DNA from: Bacillota bacterium
GTDB taxonomy: Bacteria; Bacillota; Clostridia; Peptostreptococcales; Anaerovoracaceae
Direction of reading: 5' to 3'
DNA length: 44,302 nt
Assembly: GCA_017556505.1 (NCBI GenBank)
Contig: JAFYNS010000065.1
Coordinates: 1 to 44,302, forward strand
Within the stretch, counting starts at the first letter, position 1. Each line of letters begins with the position of its first letter. Shown one piece after another: positions 1 through 8,028 of the stretch. Below the pieces are notes generated by a model. That model had not been told where the DNA came from. It worked only from the letters and a program-made list of their open reading frames with translations, and searched no databases. A program made the translations under genes and the position numbers.

Positions 1-462
1 CTGCTGCTCAGTCTGTTTGATGGCTGGAAATCGGTTCGTATGGGAGAATTCGTACAATACACTATGGAACTGATGAAAGAACGGCCTATGATCGCAATCA
101 TCGGTCTGGAATGCATGTTTCTGGGGATTTCCTGGCTGATGGCAGGGATTTATAAGGTTTATGCCTCTCTGTCCATCGGCCAGCTGGCGGCAAAGCACAA
201 GATTGCCCTCAGTGTGGCATCCCATATCGGAATCAGTATTGCAGGAATTATGATACTGTCCCTGGCCGGAAAGGTATTCAATACGCTGACCGGATGGTTT
301 GATGGATTGGCAGATTCTGTTGAAGCCTGGATTTCGGGCATCAGTACAGACGGAACGATTGTGCTTTCTCTGCTGATTGTCATCCTGTTTGAAATCGTAA
401 AAGTTGCAGTTTTCCACGTTGTCAGCCAGCAGCTGCTCAGAAGAAAGCTGAATCTGGAATAA
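1..462 (+). CDS. C-terminal part of a membrane protein, probably ABC-2 type transporter permease (partial at window edge)
   Basis: The frame is open from base 1, so the gene starts upstream of the window; an internal ATG at 40 is not necessarily the true start. The visible part has three hydrophobic segments: one near the start (after ERPMIA), one around SHIGISIAGIMIL and one at the end (TIVLSLLIVILFEIVKV). It finishes with a basic tail, RRKLNLE. This pattern, including SIGQLAAKHK before a helix, resembles the last third of ABC-2 permeases, where RRLLxRKLNLE-type endings are common. That family call is inference from pattern only. A strong terminator at 486-534 closes the transcription unit, so it is not co-transcribed with the riboflavin genes. 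Confidence 0.5.
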   Translation: MLLSLFDGWKSVRMGEFVQYTMELMKERPMIAIIGLECMFLGISWLMAGIYKVYASLSIGQLAAKHKIALSVASHIGISIAGIMILSLAGKVFNTLTGWFDGLADSVEAWISGISTDGTIVLSLLIVILFEIVKVAVFHVVSQQLLRRKLNLE

Positions 463-485
463 TCGTATCATCCTGTAATTGTAAT

Positions 486-534
486 AAAGGAGTACCCATC
501 ACATTCTGAAATGCGTGAGGGTACTCCTTTTTAT
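486..534 (+). terminator. Rho-independent terminator after the membrane protein
   Basis: A 12-bp perfect stem (AAAGGAGTACCC at 486-497 with GGGTACTCCTTT at 519-530) is followed by a T tract. It insulates the riboflavin operon from upstream transcription. Confidence 0.9.
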
Positions 535-590
535 GACAGGTTCGTCGATGAAACAGATGTCCCGATTTCGTCCTTATTTACCAGGGAACC

Positions 591-619
591 TTGCATTTCA
601 TGCAGGAAAGTGCTATGAT
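591..619 (+). promoter_or_regulatory. Promoter of the riboflavin operon
   Basis: A sigma-A-type promoter, TTGCAT (591-596), 17-bp spacer, TATGAT (614-619), lies just upstream of the FMN aptamer. The predicted start, about 7 bases after the -10, falls before the riboswitch. Confidence 0.7.
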
Positions 620-638
620 TTTTATGCAATTGAATAGG

Positions 639-750
639 AAATCTTCAGGGCAGGGTGCGATTCCCTACCGGCGGTACAGCCCGCGAGCCGAAAGGCATGA
701 TTCGGTGAAACTCCGAGGCCGACAGTATAGTCTGGATGAAAGAAGATCAA
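639..750 (+). ncRNA. FMN riboswitch (RFN element)
   Basis: The conserved RFN blocks are present in order: ATCTTCAGGGCAGGGTG at 641, a CCCTACCGGCGGT block near 663, AGCCCGCGAGCC near 679, GATTCGGTGAAACTCCGAGGCCGAC split over 699-723, and a closing GAAGAT at 742-747 that pairs with ATCTTC to form P1. FMN binding is expected to favour the terminator at 855-880 and shut off the rib genes. Confidence 0.95.
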
Positions 751-854
751 AACGTAAAGTGGATTCTCTGTTTTACGTCTATGGAAGCTGCTCTGGGATG
801 TCGATGCATTCCGGAGTTTTTTTTACACAGGGACACTTGTGTTTTTCCGTCTTG

Positions 855-880
855 TCCTGAACTTCGGTTCGGGATTTTTT
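855..880 (+). terminator. Riboswitch-controlled terminator before ribD
   Basis: The hairpin TCCTGAAC-TTCG-GTTCGGGA (855-874) is followed by six T residues. Its location, immediately before the ribD ribosome binding site, marks it as the expression platform of the FMN riboswitch. Confidence 0.85.
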
Positions 881-896
881 GTTATGGGGGGATAAA

Positions 897-2003
897 ATGA
901 ACGATAAGGATTACATGCAGCTGGCACTGCAGCTTGCGGAAAAAGGACTTGGATGGACAGCACCAAACCCGATGGTGGGGGCTGTGATTGTGAAAGACGG
1001 ACAAATTATAGGGAAGGGCTGGCACGAAAAATACGGGCAGCCTCATGCGGAACGGAATGCGCTGGCTTCCTGTACGGAAAATCCAAAAGGCGGGGTCATG
1101 TACGTGACTCTGGAACCGTGCTGCCACTACGGGAAACAGCCACCCTGTGTAGATGCAATTCTGGATGCTGGAATTCGTAGGGTTGTCATAGGCTCTGCGG
1201 ATCCCAATCCACTGGTTGCAGGAAAAGGTGCAGCCATTCTGCGGGCAAAGGGGGTCGAAGTGACGGAACATGTTCTGCAGGAAGAATGCGACCGTCTGAA
1301 CCGGGTGTTTTTCCACTATATTACGACGAAAAGACCCTTTGTGGTGATGAAGTATGCCATGACCATGGATGGAAAAATTGCTGCTTACACGGGTGCATCA
1401 AAGTGGATTACAGGGGCAGAATCAAGAAATCATGTACAGCAGCTGCGTCACCGATACAGCGGAATCATGGTGGGTGTCGGTACGGTACTGGTTGATGATC
1501 CATCGTTGGCCTGCCATATGACAGGCGGAAAAAATCCCATCCGTATTCTCTGCGATTCGCATCTGCGGACACCGCTGGAGGCACAGGTGGTAGCAACGGC
1601 GAAAGATATACCTACCATTCTTGCAACCTGCTGCACGGATGTAACAAGACACGCCCCTTACGTGAAGGCCGGATGCAGGATTCTTTGTCTGAAGGAAAAA
1701 GACGGTCACGTGGATCTGAACCAGCTGATGGAACGGCTGGGACAGGAGCAGATCGACAGTATCCTGCTGGAGGGCGGCGGCACCTTAAACTGGGCCGCAC
1801 TGGAAAGCGGTATCGTGCAGCAGGTACAGGCGTACATTGCACCCAAGCTTTTCGGAGGCAGCATGGCGAAAACGCCGGTGGAAGGGATGGGGGTCCCTTC
1901 CCCTGCTGCCGCATTCCACCTGAAGAACAGCCGGCTGTACAGACTTGGCGATGATATTTTGATAGAAAGTGAGGTTGACCATTCATGTTCACCGGGATTG
2001 TAG
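897..2003 (+). CDS. ribD: Bifunctional riboflavin biosynthesis deaminase/reductase RibD
   Basis: RibD performs two steps of riboflavin synthesis: deamination of the pyrimidine product of GTP cyclohydrolase II, then NADPH-dependent reduction of the ribosyl side chain. The N-terminal deaminase domain shows the zinc site HAE (H50, E52) and PCC...PPC (C75, C84). From about residue 150 the reductase domain is recognisable by VMKYAMTMDGKIA and LLEGGGTLN. The length (368 aa) is normal. The ATG at 897 is chosen because a GGGGGG ribosome binding site sits 6 bases upstream; an in-frame TTG at 879 lies inside the terminator T tract and is unlikely. It is the first gene after the FMN riboswitch and overlaps ribE by 19 bases, suggesting translational coupling. 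Confidence 0.96.
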   Translation: MNDKDYMQLALQLAEKGLGWTAPNPMVGAVIVKDGQIIGKGWHEKYGQPHAERNALASCTENPKGGVMYVTLEPCCHYGKQPPCVDAILDAGIRRVVIGSADPNPLVAGKGAAILRAKGVEVTEHVLQEECDRLNRVFFHYITTKRPFVVMKYAMTMDGKIAAYTGASKWITGAESRNHVQQLRHRYSGIMVGVGTVLVDDPSLACHMTGGKNPIRILCDSHLRTPLEAQVVATAKDIPTILATCCTDVTRHAPYVKAGCRILCLKEKDGHVDLNQLMERLGQEQIDSILLEGGGTLNWAALESGIVQQVQAYIAPKLFGGSMAKTPVEGMGVPSPAAAFHLKNSRLYRLGDDILIESEVDHSCSPGL

Positions 2004-2629
2004 AAGAAGTCGGAACGGTAAAGCAGATTTCGCGGGGAACACACTCTGCGGTACTGACAATCCGTGCACAGACTGTGACAGAACATACGAAAGCCGGTGA
2101 CAGTATTGCGGTAAACGGAATCTGTCTGACCGTTACCCAGCTGTTTCCGGATGGATTTTCTGCGGATGTCATGCACGAAACCCTGAACCGATCCTCCCTT
2201 GGCCATCTTACCATCGGCAGTAAGGTGAATCTGGAGCGGGCCATGGCGGCAAACGGACGGTTTGGCGGGCATATCGTATCAGGACACGTCGATGGAACTG
2301 GTCACATCACCCGGATCCGGAGGGATGATACGGCGGTATGGTATACCATCCATACAGAGCCGCAGATTCTGCGTTATATCGTGGAGAAAGGGTCCATCGC
2401 CATCGATGGAATCAGCCTGACCGTGGCAGCAGTCAGCCAAACGGATTTTTCCGTATCCATCATTCCGCACACGGCAGAATTTACCACTCTGCATGACCGG
2501 CGCATCGGAGACCCGGTCAACCTGGAAACAGATATTATCGGAAAATATGTGGAAAAGCTGATGCAGCCTGCGCCGAAAGAAAAACACAGTTCCATTACAA
2601 GAGAAATGCTGTCACATTATGGATTTTAG
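1985..2629 (+). CDS. ribE: Riboflavin synthase, alpha chain type
   Basis: Riboflavin synthase dismutates two molecules of 6,7-dimethyl-8-ribityllumazine to riboflavin and the pyrimidine precursor. The protein (214 aa) has the two expected lumazine-binding repeats, the first starting with the invariant [10 protein letters not shown] and including VNGICLTV. The second starts at [14 protein letters not shown] with IDGISLTV. The start codon lies within the end of ribD, so the two genes are probably translated in a coupled way. It precedes ribBA by 11 bases in the FMN-riboswitch operon. The symbol follows Gram-negative usage; in Bacillus the same gene is often called ribE or ribB. Confidence 0.95.
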   Translation: MFTGIVEEVGTVKQISRGTHSAVLTIRAQTVTEHTKAGDSIAVNGICLTVTQLFPDGFSADVMHETLNRSSLGHLTIGSKVNLERAMAANGRFGGHIVSGHVDGTGHITRIRRDDTAVWYTIHTEPQILRYIVEKGSIAIDGISLTVAAVSQTDFSVSIIPHTAEFTTLHDRRIGDPVNLETDIIGKYVEKLMQPAPKEKHSSITREMLSHYGF

Positions 2630-2640
2630 GAGGTATAAAA

Positions 2641-3837
2641 ATGAACTTCAACACCATCGAAGAAGCTCTGGAAGATTTGAGACAGGGAAAAATTATTCTG
2701 GTAACCGATGACCCGGATCGTGAGAACGAGGGAGACTTTATCTGCGCTGCAGAATTTGCGACTACAGAAAACATTAACTTTATGGCAACCTATGGAAAAG
2801 GTCTGATCTGCATGCCTATGGCAGAATCCATTGTAAAAAAACTGAAATTCCCGCAGATGGTGCAGCACAATACGGACAATCATGAAACGGCCTTTACCGT
2901 GTCCATCGATCATGTTTCGACCTCGACAGGAATTTCTGCTGCGGAACGTTCCATTACCGCACTGGCCTGCGTGGATGATCATGCGAAGGCGGAAGATTTC
3001 CGCCGGCCGGGCCATATGTTCCCTCTTCTGGCAAAGAAGAACGGCGTACTGGAACGAAATGGCCATACAGAGGCTACCGTAGACCTGTGCCGCCTGGCGG
3101 GACTGAAAGAGTGCGGTCTGTGCTGCGAAATTATGCGTGAAGACGGCACCATGATGCGGACTGCCGAGCTTGCACAGATGGCTGAACAATTTCAGCTCAA
3201 GTTTATCACCATTCGTGATCTGCAGGCGTACAGAAAATGTCATGAAAAACTGGTGGATCAGGTGACTGCTGTGGAGATGCCTACGAAGTACGGCAATTTC
3301 CGAGCTTATGGTTTCGTCAGCCGTCTGAACGGAGAACACCATGTGGCCCTGGTTAAGGGAGAGATTGGTGACGGAAAAGATGTACTGGTCCGTGTTCATT
3401 CCGAGTGTCTGACCGGTGACACCTTTGGATCTCTGCGCTGTGACTGTGGGCAGCAGCTGGCAGCAGCCATGACCCAGATTGAACAGGAAGGACGCGGCGT
3501 TCTTCTCTATATGCGTCAGGAAGGCAGAGGCATCGGGCTGATCAATAAGCTGCGTGCTTACGAGCTGCAGGAGCAGGGCATGGATACGTTGGAAGCAAAC
3601 CTGGCACTGGGTTTCCACGGAGACGAACGGGAATATTTCCTTGGAGCACAGATTTTAAGAGAATTGGGTGTGAAGAGCCTGCGTCTGCTGACGAACAATC
3701 CGGATAAGGTATATCAGCTCTCAGAGTTTGGACTGGAAATCTCCCAGCGTGTGCCGATTCAGATGGACGCAACTCCATATGACCGGTTCTATCTGCAGAC
3801 AAAGCAGGAACGTATGGGACATATTCTGAAATATTAA
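2641..3837 (+). CDS. ribBA: Bifunctional DHBP synthase / GTP cyclohydrolase II
   Basis: This protein supplies both branches of riboflavin synthesis: 3,4-dihydroxy-2-butanone 4-phosphate from ribulose 5-phosphate, and the pyrimidine from GTP. The N-terminal DHBP synthase domain (about 1-200) has the acidic signature [10 protein letters not shown] at 23-32 and [10 protein letters not shown]. The C-terminal GTP cyclohydrolase II domain (about 205-398) shows the zinc-binding [18 protein letters not shown] and RQEGRGIGL. The length of 398 aa is standard for the fused form. A good site (AGGAGG at 2629-2634) precedes the ATG. It lies between ribE and ribH, with only 3 bases to the longest ribH frame. 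Confidence 0.97.
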   Translation: MNFNTIEEALEDLRQGKIILVTDDPDRENEGDFICAAEFATTENINFMATYGKGLICMPMAESIVKKLKFPQMVQHNTDNHETAFTVSIDHVSTSTGISAAERSITALACVDDHAKAEDFRRPGHMFPLLAKKNGVLERNGHTEATVDLCRLAGLKECGLCCEIMREDGTMMRTAELAQMAEQFQLKFITIRDLQAYRKCHEKLVDQVTAVEMPTKYGNFRAYGFVSRLNGEHHVALVKGEIGDGKDVLVRVHSECLTGDTFGSLRCDCGQQLAAAMTQIEQEGRGVLLYMRQEGRGIGLINKLRAYELQEQGMDTLEANLALGFHGDEREYFLGAQILRELGVKSLRLLTNNPDKVYQLSEFGLEISQRVPIQMDATPYDRFYLQTKQERMGHILKY

Positions 3838-3861
3838 TGGATGGAGAAAGGAAGAAATACT

Positions 3862-4332
3862 ATGAAAACATTTGAAGGAAAGCTGATTTCTAAAAATATC
3901 AGAGTGGGCATTGTAGCAGCCCGTTTTAATGAATTTATCACTGCAAAACTTCTCGGCGGTGCCATGGACGGTCTTCTTCGTCATGATGTGAAGGAAGAAG
4001 ATGTTCACGTAGCCTGGGTTCCGGGGGCTTTCGAAATCCCGTTGATTGCATCCAAAATGGCAAAGAGCGGGAAATATGATGCCGTAATTTGTCTTGGAGC
4101 TGTAATCCGCGGGGCTACCAGCCATTATGATTATGTCTGCAATGAGGTTTCCAAGGGAATTGCAGCGGTATCTCTGGAGACCGGCGTTCCAATCCTTTTC
4201 GGCGTTCTGACAACAGAAAATATCGAACAGGCCATTGAACGGGCAGGCACGAAAGCCGGAAATAAGGGCTATGACTGTGCGGTCAGTGCAATTGAAATGG
4301 TGAATCTGATTCATGAATTGGATGCGGAATAA
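3862..4332 (+). CDS. ribH: 6,7-dimethyl-8-ribityllumazine synthase
   Basis: Lumazine synthase condenses the butanone phosphate and pyrimidine products to lumazine; it assembles into large hollow icosahedra or pentamers in other bacteria. The protein (156 aa) has the family blocks [33 protein letters not shown] and [11 protein letters not shown], including the catalytic His in SHYDYV. The ATG at 3862 gives the usual MKTFEGKL beginning and has a GAAAGGAAG site 8 bases upstream; the longer frame from 3841 would put that site inside the coding region. It is the last canonical gene of the riboflavin operon. Confidence 0.96.
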   Translation: MKTFEGKLISKNIRVGIVAARFNEFITAKLLGGAMDGLLRHDVKEEDVHVAWVPGAFEIPLIASKMAKSGKYDAVICLGAVIRGATSHYDYVCNEVSKGIAAVSLETGVPILFGVLTTENIEQAIERAGTKAGNKGYDCAVSAIEMVNLIHELDAE

Positions 4333-4353
4333 TCTTCCGTACAGGCATCGGTT

Positions 4354-4776
4354 ATGATTATTATTCAATCGAAAGAATCGGAGCATGAGCTGGAAGAACG
4401 GATCCTGGAAATCTTAAAGCAGGAAAAGATTGCGGCAGAACAGTTTTCTTTCAGCTCCCAATATAAATTGGATACACCTGCTCTGACCATAGACGGGAGA
4501 ACACGGCAGGTCTTTCGCACCGGCAGGGAAATATCGCTGACCAGGATTGAGTTTCAGCTGCTGCTGTTTTTCGCATACAATCCTGGCATCGTTCTTTCCA
4601 AAGAAGAACTGTTCTGTGCCGTTTGGGGCCGTGACAGTGAAGATACGATAAAGGTGGTTGCCAATACCATCTCCAATTTACGGAAAAAACTTGGAGATGG
4701 CAGCAGTAATTCGGCATGCATCCGCACCGTACGGGGAGGATATGTTTTTTCTGTTCCTGAAGCAGGAGATTTCTAA
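4354..4776 (+). CDS. Orphan winged-helix (OmpR/PhoB-type) DNA-binding protein
   Basis: The C-terminal two thirds (about 50-137) is an OmpR/PhoB-type winged helix: LTRIEFQLLLFFAYNPGIVLSKEEL, a recognition helix in VVANTISNLRKKL, and the wing TVRGGYVF. The first 45 residues are charged and helical and bear no receiver-domain aspartate pocket, so this is not a normal response regulator. It starts 21 bases after ribH, in the same direction and before a shared terminator, so it is probably co-transcribed with the riboflavin genes. The ribosome binding site is weak. The function is unknown; a regulator responding to flavin status or a stand-alone activator are both possible. Confidence 0.8.
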   Translation: MIIIQSKESEHELEERILEILKQEKIAAEQFSFSSQYKLDTPALTIDGRTRQVFRTGREISLTRIEFQLLLFFAYNPGIVLSKEELFCAVWGRDSEDTIKVVANTISNLRKKLGDGSSNSACIRTVRGGYVFSVPEAGDF

Positions 4777-4798
4777 GAGGAAATCTTCCTGCTTTTTT
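4761..4798. terminator. Bidirectional terminator between the rib operon and the zinc operon
   Basis: AGCAGGAGATTTC (4761-4773) pairs with GGAAATCTTCCTGCT (4779-4793) with one bulge, followed by TTTTTT. The two operons converge here and the znuB stop codon lies in the T tract. Confidence 0.8.
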
Positions 4799-5645
4799 AA
4801 CGCCCCATAGCGCTTCCTGCTGCGGCAAATCCACAGAAACATACCAGATCCACGATGACAATGGTTGCACCTACCGGGGTGGATGCCAGAATGGAGATAA
4901 AGATCCCCAGGGTGGCGCATACCACAGAAATCACCGCAGAGCAGAGGATGACGCTTTTAAAGCTGCGGAAGACCCGCATGGCGGACAGTGCCGGGAAGAT
5001 AATCAGGGCAGAGGTCAGCAGGGCACCTACCAGATTCATGGCCAGCACGATAATCACTGCGGTGACTGCCGCCACAATCAGGTTATAGAAACCGGTATTT
5101 ACGCCGGTAGCCTTCGCGAAGGTTTCGTCGAAGGTGAGAGCAAAGATTTTGTTGTAAAACAGCACCACGACTGCCAGCACCACCAGAGACATCACGATGC
5201 AGACGCCCACATCGCTGCCGGACAGGGTCAGGATGGAGGTGGAGCCGAAGAGGCTGCTGCATACATCCCCGGATACGTTGGAAGACGGGGAGTACAGGTT
5301 CAGCAGGAGGTAGCCGAAAGCCATAGCACCAACTGAAACCATGGCAAGGGCAGCGTCGCCCTTGATCTTTGCGTTCTGGCCGGTCTTCAGCAGCAGAATG
5401 GCACAGAGAATGGTCACCGGAAGAACAACCACCATTTCACTGACAATATTCAGCACGGCAGCCACTGCCATAGCACCGAAAGCGACGTGAGAAAGCCCGT
5501 CCCCCATGAAGGAATACCGTTTCAGTACCAGTGTCACCCCCAGCAGGGAGGAGCACAGGGCAATGAGTACGCCGGTGATCAGTGCGTACTGTACGAATGG
5601 ATAGCTCAGGTATTCTGCTAATAAGGTAAACATGTTATTCATCAT
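4797..5645 (-). CDS. znuB: Zinc/manganese-type ABC transporter permease
   Basis: An integral membrane permease of the ABC-3 family (282 aa, about 8 predicted helices) that carries metal across the membrane. The family signature LKRYSFMGDGLSHVAFGAMAV is visible near residues 41-61, and DETFAKATGV in the coupling region. The start is set by GGGAGGTG just upstream of the double ATG at 5645/5642; the longer frame to 5666 would swallow that site. It overlaps the end of the ATPase gene by about 11 bases, in the operon order regulator, binding protein, ATPase, permease. Zinc rather than manganese is inferred from the His-rich binding protein and the Fur-type regulator. Confidence 0.9.
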   Translation of the reverse strand: MMNNMFTLLAEYLSYPFVQYALITGVLIALCSSLLGVTLVLKRYSFMGDGLSHVAFGAMAVAAVLNIVSEMVVVLPVTILCAILLLKTGQNAKIKGDAALAMVSVGAMAFGYLLLNLYSPSSNVSGDVCSSLFGSTSILTLSGSDVGVCIVMSLVVLAVVVLFYNKIFALTFDETFAKATGVNTGFYNLIVAAVTAVIIVLAMNLVGALLTSALIIFPALSAMRVFRSFKSVILCSAVISVVCATLGIFISILASTPVGATIVIVDLVCFCGFAAAGSAMGR

Positions 5646-6369
5646 CGTCACCTCCCGCTCCTGCAATCATGATGGTCGCAAAGGCCTGACCGATGGAGCT
5701 CTTCAGGTAAGCATCCTTGGTACCGAAGAAGAGTGGCTCTTTGGCCAGGTGCAGAATGTGGGACGCCTGTCCCAAAGCCTGGGTAATATCGTGGGAGACC
5801 ATGATGATGGTGATGCCTTCTTCTTTGTTCAGACGGCCGATGATGTCGTACATTTCCGCTGTTGCAGCCGGGTCCAGACCAGCTACCGGTTCGTCCAGAA
5901 GCAGCATGGATTCAGTCGCACAAAGCGCACGGGCCAGCAGAACTCTCTGCTGCTGCCCGCCGGAAAGATAGCGGTAGGACTCTTTGGCCAGGTGGGAGAT
6001 GCCCAGACGTGCCATGTTGCGGTCGGCGCGGGCATGATCGGCCTTCGTGTAGAAGGGGCGCCAGCCTTTGCGTCCCAGGCAGCCGGAAATCACCACTTCG
6101 CGGACGGAAGCAGGGAAGTCCTTCTGCACCTCCGTCTGCTGGGGCAGATAGCCGATTTCCGTTGCAGTCAGCCCGTCACCGGTGGTGATGGAGCCGCTCA
6201 TTACAGGATTTCTCAGTTTGAGAATGGTTTTCATCAATGTGGATTTGCCGGAACCGTTTTCGCCTACGATACAGAGGTAGTCACCCCGGTTCACTTCGAA
6301 ATTCAGGTTTCCGGTCACAACCTGTCCCTCAAAACCCAGGGTCAGGTTTTCTGCTTTCAGTTGTGCCAT
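5635..6369 (-). CDS. znuC: Zinc/manganese-type ABC transporter ATPase
   Basis: This is the cytoplasmic ATPase of the metal transporter (244 aa). Walker A is GENGSGKST (about 36-44), the signature LSGGQQQR lies near residue 137, Walker B is MLLLDEPVAGLD, and the switch histidine is in VSHD. The Q-loop region YLPQQ fits the metal ABC subfamily. It ends in an acidic GGDDDE tail. The stop overlaps the permease start, and the gene follows znuA by about 40 bases on the minus strand. Confidence 0.92.
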   Translation of the reverse strand: MAQLKAENLTLGFEGQVVTGNLNFEVNRGDYLCIVGENGSGKSTLMKTILKLRNPVMSGSITTGDGLTATEIGYLPQQTEVQKDFPASVREVVISGCLGRKGWRPFYTKADHARADRNMARLGISHLAKESYRYLSGGQQQRVLLARALCATESMLLLDEPVAGLDPAATAEMYDIIGRLNKEEGITIIMVSHDITQALGQASHILHLAKEPLFFGTKDAYLKSSIGQAFATIMIAGAGGDDDE

Positions 6370-6408
6370 AATTTCTCCAATCTATTGGCGGGCGGCAGGC
6401 CGTCCGCG

Positions 6409-7458
6409 TTATCTCAGTGCTTCTTTCAGCACGGTTAAATTCTCTTCCATAATGCCCAGGTAAGTCACACCGGCATCAATGTGGCGCTGGTTTACCGACT
6501 GCATGGAGTTCAGTGTCAAAATCCGCGGATTCTCCACGTGGGTGTTATTCACCACGGTCTTTGCAAAATCTTCTTTGCTGCCTTCCAGAATCACAGCGCA
6601 GGTCAGCTGGTGTGCTTCCATTTCTTCGGAGAGATAGAGAATCGTCTCGAAGCTGGCTTCTGTCTCTGCAGAACAGCCCGGGAATGCAGCCAGATATTCA
6701 ATGTGATAGTCATCGGTCAGGTAGCGGAAGGGAAACCGGTCTGCAAAGAGGACCACATTGGTACCTGCTTCATGAACCGCTTCTTCGAACGCATGATCCA
6801 GGTGGTGGAGCTGCTCCTTGTATGCTGCAGCGTTTGCCTGGTAAACATTCGCATTGGCAGGATCCAACTGGCAGATGGCCTTCGTAATCGCATCGCAGGC
6901 ATCCTGTGCACACCGCAGGGAGAGCCACAGGTGCTCGTCCAGTTCTTCTGCATGGGCATCCTCTTCGTGGTCGTGCCCTTCGTGGCTGTCGGCATCGTCA
7001 GCTTCATCTGCCTCGCCTGCGTGATCGGCGGCCGCTTCGTGGCCGTGATCGTGGTCATGATTGTGTTCCATGCCTTCGGTGAATTCTTCTGCTCTTGCTT
7101 CCACATGGTCCAGCAGAGTCAGAACCTGAGCGTGGTCGTTGCCTGCAGACTCCAGCGCCGCAGGAACCCATCCTTCGGAGTAGCCGCCGATGTGGATGAA
7201 GAGGTCACAATTCGCCATGCTGACCATGTTTGCCGCTGTTGGCTGGAAACTGTGCATGTCCGTACCCTGATGGTTCAGCAGGGTTACCTTGAAGTCCTCC
7301 GCCCGGTCCCCCAAAATCTGCAGCGTCCAGTCGTACTGCGGAAATGCGGTACAGACGATGGATGGCTTATCGGAATCTTCCAAAACCTCTGAAGAGCTGC
7401 AGCTGGACAGAACCAGAAGCAGAGCCAGAAGGAATGTCAGAATCAGTTTTCTATTCAT
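6409..7458 (-). CDS. znuA: Zinc-binding lipoprotein of the ABC transporter (ZnuA/TroA family)
   Basis: A surface lipoprotein (349 aa) that captures metal for ZnuBC. It has a lipoprotein signal with lipobox LSSC (C20), the cluster A-1/TroA pattern FPQYDWTLQILGD and DMHSFQPT (H69), and a long His/Asp/Glu-rich loop at about 131-170 (HNHDHDHGH and SHEGHDHEED), typical of zinc-specific members. A further likely ligand histidine is in DEHLWLS (H176). The ATG at 7458 is chosen over the longer frame because a GGGAGGA site precedes it and a signal peptide begins there. It overlaps the upstream regulator gene by 8 bases. Confidence 0.93.
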   Translation of the reverse strand: MNRKLILTFLLALLLVLSSCSSSEVLEDSDKPSIVCTAFPQYDWTLQILGDRAEDFKVTLLNHQGTDMHSFQPTAANMVSMANCDLFIHIGGYSEGWVPAALESAGNDHAQVLTLLDHVEARAEEFTEGMEHNHDHDHGHEAAADHAGEADEADDADSHEGHDHEEDAHAEELDEHLWLSLRCAQDACDAITKAICQLDPANANVYQANAAAYKEQLHHLDHAFEEAVHEAGTNVVLFADRFPFRYLTDDYHIEYLAAFPGCSAETEASFETILYLSEEMEAHQLTCAVILEGSKEDFAKTVVNNTHVENPRILTLNSMQSVNQRHIDAGVTYLGIMEENLTVLKEALR

Positions 7459-7900
7459 GGGCCAGTCCTCCCATTGTGTTTTCTCCGCTAACTCTGGCGG
7501 CACAGGTGCCGCAGGTACCGTAGAGCAGGGTGTGGGACAGATCAAGGTAAAACTGGTTCAGCTGCTCAATCTGCGCCATCAGCTCCCGGGAAGCCCCGTC
7601 GCTCATGTGGAGAACCTTGCCGCAGCCGTTGCACTTCATGTGCATGTGACCGTGACAGCCCTGACCACCCACAATCTGGTAAACCGTCTTTCTGTCACTT
7701 TCACGGGTGAAACGGTGAACGGTACCAGCCTCTGTCAAAGCAGGGAGCAGACGGTATAAGGTGCTCTTTCCCGGCTTCACCAGAAAGGCAGGATCCCGGT
7801 CCATACCCGACATCATCTCATCGATGGTGAAAGCCTGATCCTTATGCTGCTCCAGGAACTGGAGCAGTTCTTTTTTCTGATTTGTATTATATGTCGCCAT
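7451..7900 (-). CDS. zur: Fur-family metalloregulator, probably Zur
   Basis: A Fur-family repressor (149 aa): the N-terminal winged helix spans about 1-75, with STLYRLLPALTEAGTV as recognition helix. The dimerisation domain contains the metal-binding stretch CHGHMHMKC and two CxxC pairs (C90/C93 and C130/C133) that hold the structural zinc. It heads the operon zur-znuA-znuC-znuB and overlaps znuA, so it probably controls its own operon in response to zinc. A perfect 8-1-8 palindrome at 7948-7964 covers the likely promoter. Assignment to Zur rather than Fur or PerR is inferred from the transporter genes. Confidence 0.88.
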   Translation of the reverse strand: MATYNTNQKKELLQFLEQHKDQAFTIDEMMSGMDRDPAFLVKPGKSTLYRLLPALTEAGTVHRFTRESDRKTVYQIVGGQGCHGHMHMKCNGCGKVLHMSDGASRELMAQIEQLNQFYLDLSHTLLYGTCGTCAARVSGENTMGGLAHE

Positions 7901-7935
7901 AAAATGACCTTTCTTTTCCTTGAAAAATGCAGGTT

Positions 7936-7964
7936 ATCATGATTAATTTGAGAAAATTTCTCAA
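7936..7964 (-). promoter_or_regulatory. zur-znuACB promoter with overlapping palindromic operator
   Basis: TTGAGAAA-A-TTTCTCAA at 7948-7964 is a perfect 8-1-8 inverted repeat, the architecture of Fur-family boxes. Read on the minus strand, its first half supplies a -35 (TTGAGA), with CATGAT 17 bases on (7941-7936) as the -10. Binding of a Fur-family repressor here would block RNA polymerase. Confidence 0.7.
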
Positions 7965-8028
7965 CTTGGATATGATACACGAAGAGGGCGGGAAAGTCAA
8001 GGGAAATCGGGAATTTTTCTCAGATTCA

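Noticed and set aside
591..860. 89-codon frame through the FMN riboswitch
   Set aside because: It lies entirely in the structured leader RNA and its terminator.
2626..3618. 330-codon minus-strand frame over ribBA
   Set aside because: A shadow of a certain gene; its residues show no protein family pattern.
6481..7392. 303-codon plus-strand frame over znuA
   Set aside because: Reverse complement of the His-rich binding protein gene; hydrophobic stretch arises from the GTC/GTG complement of His/Asp codons.
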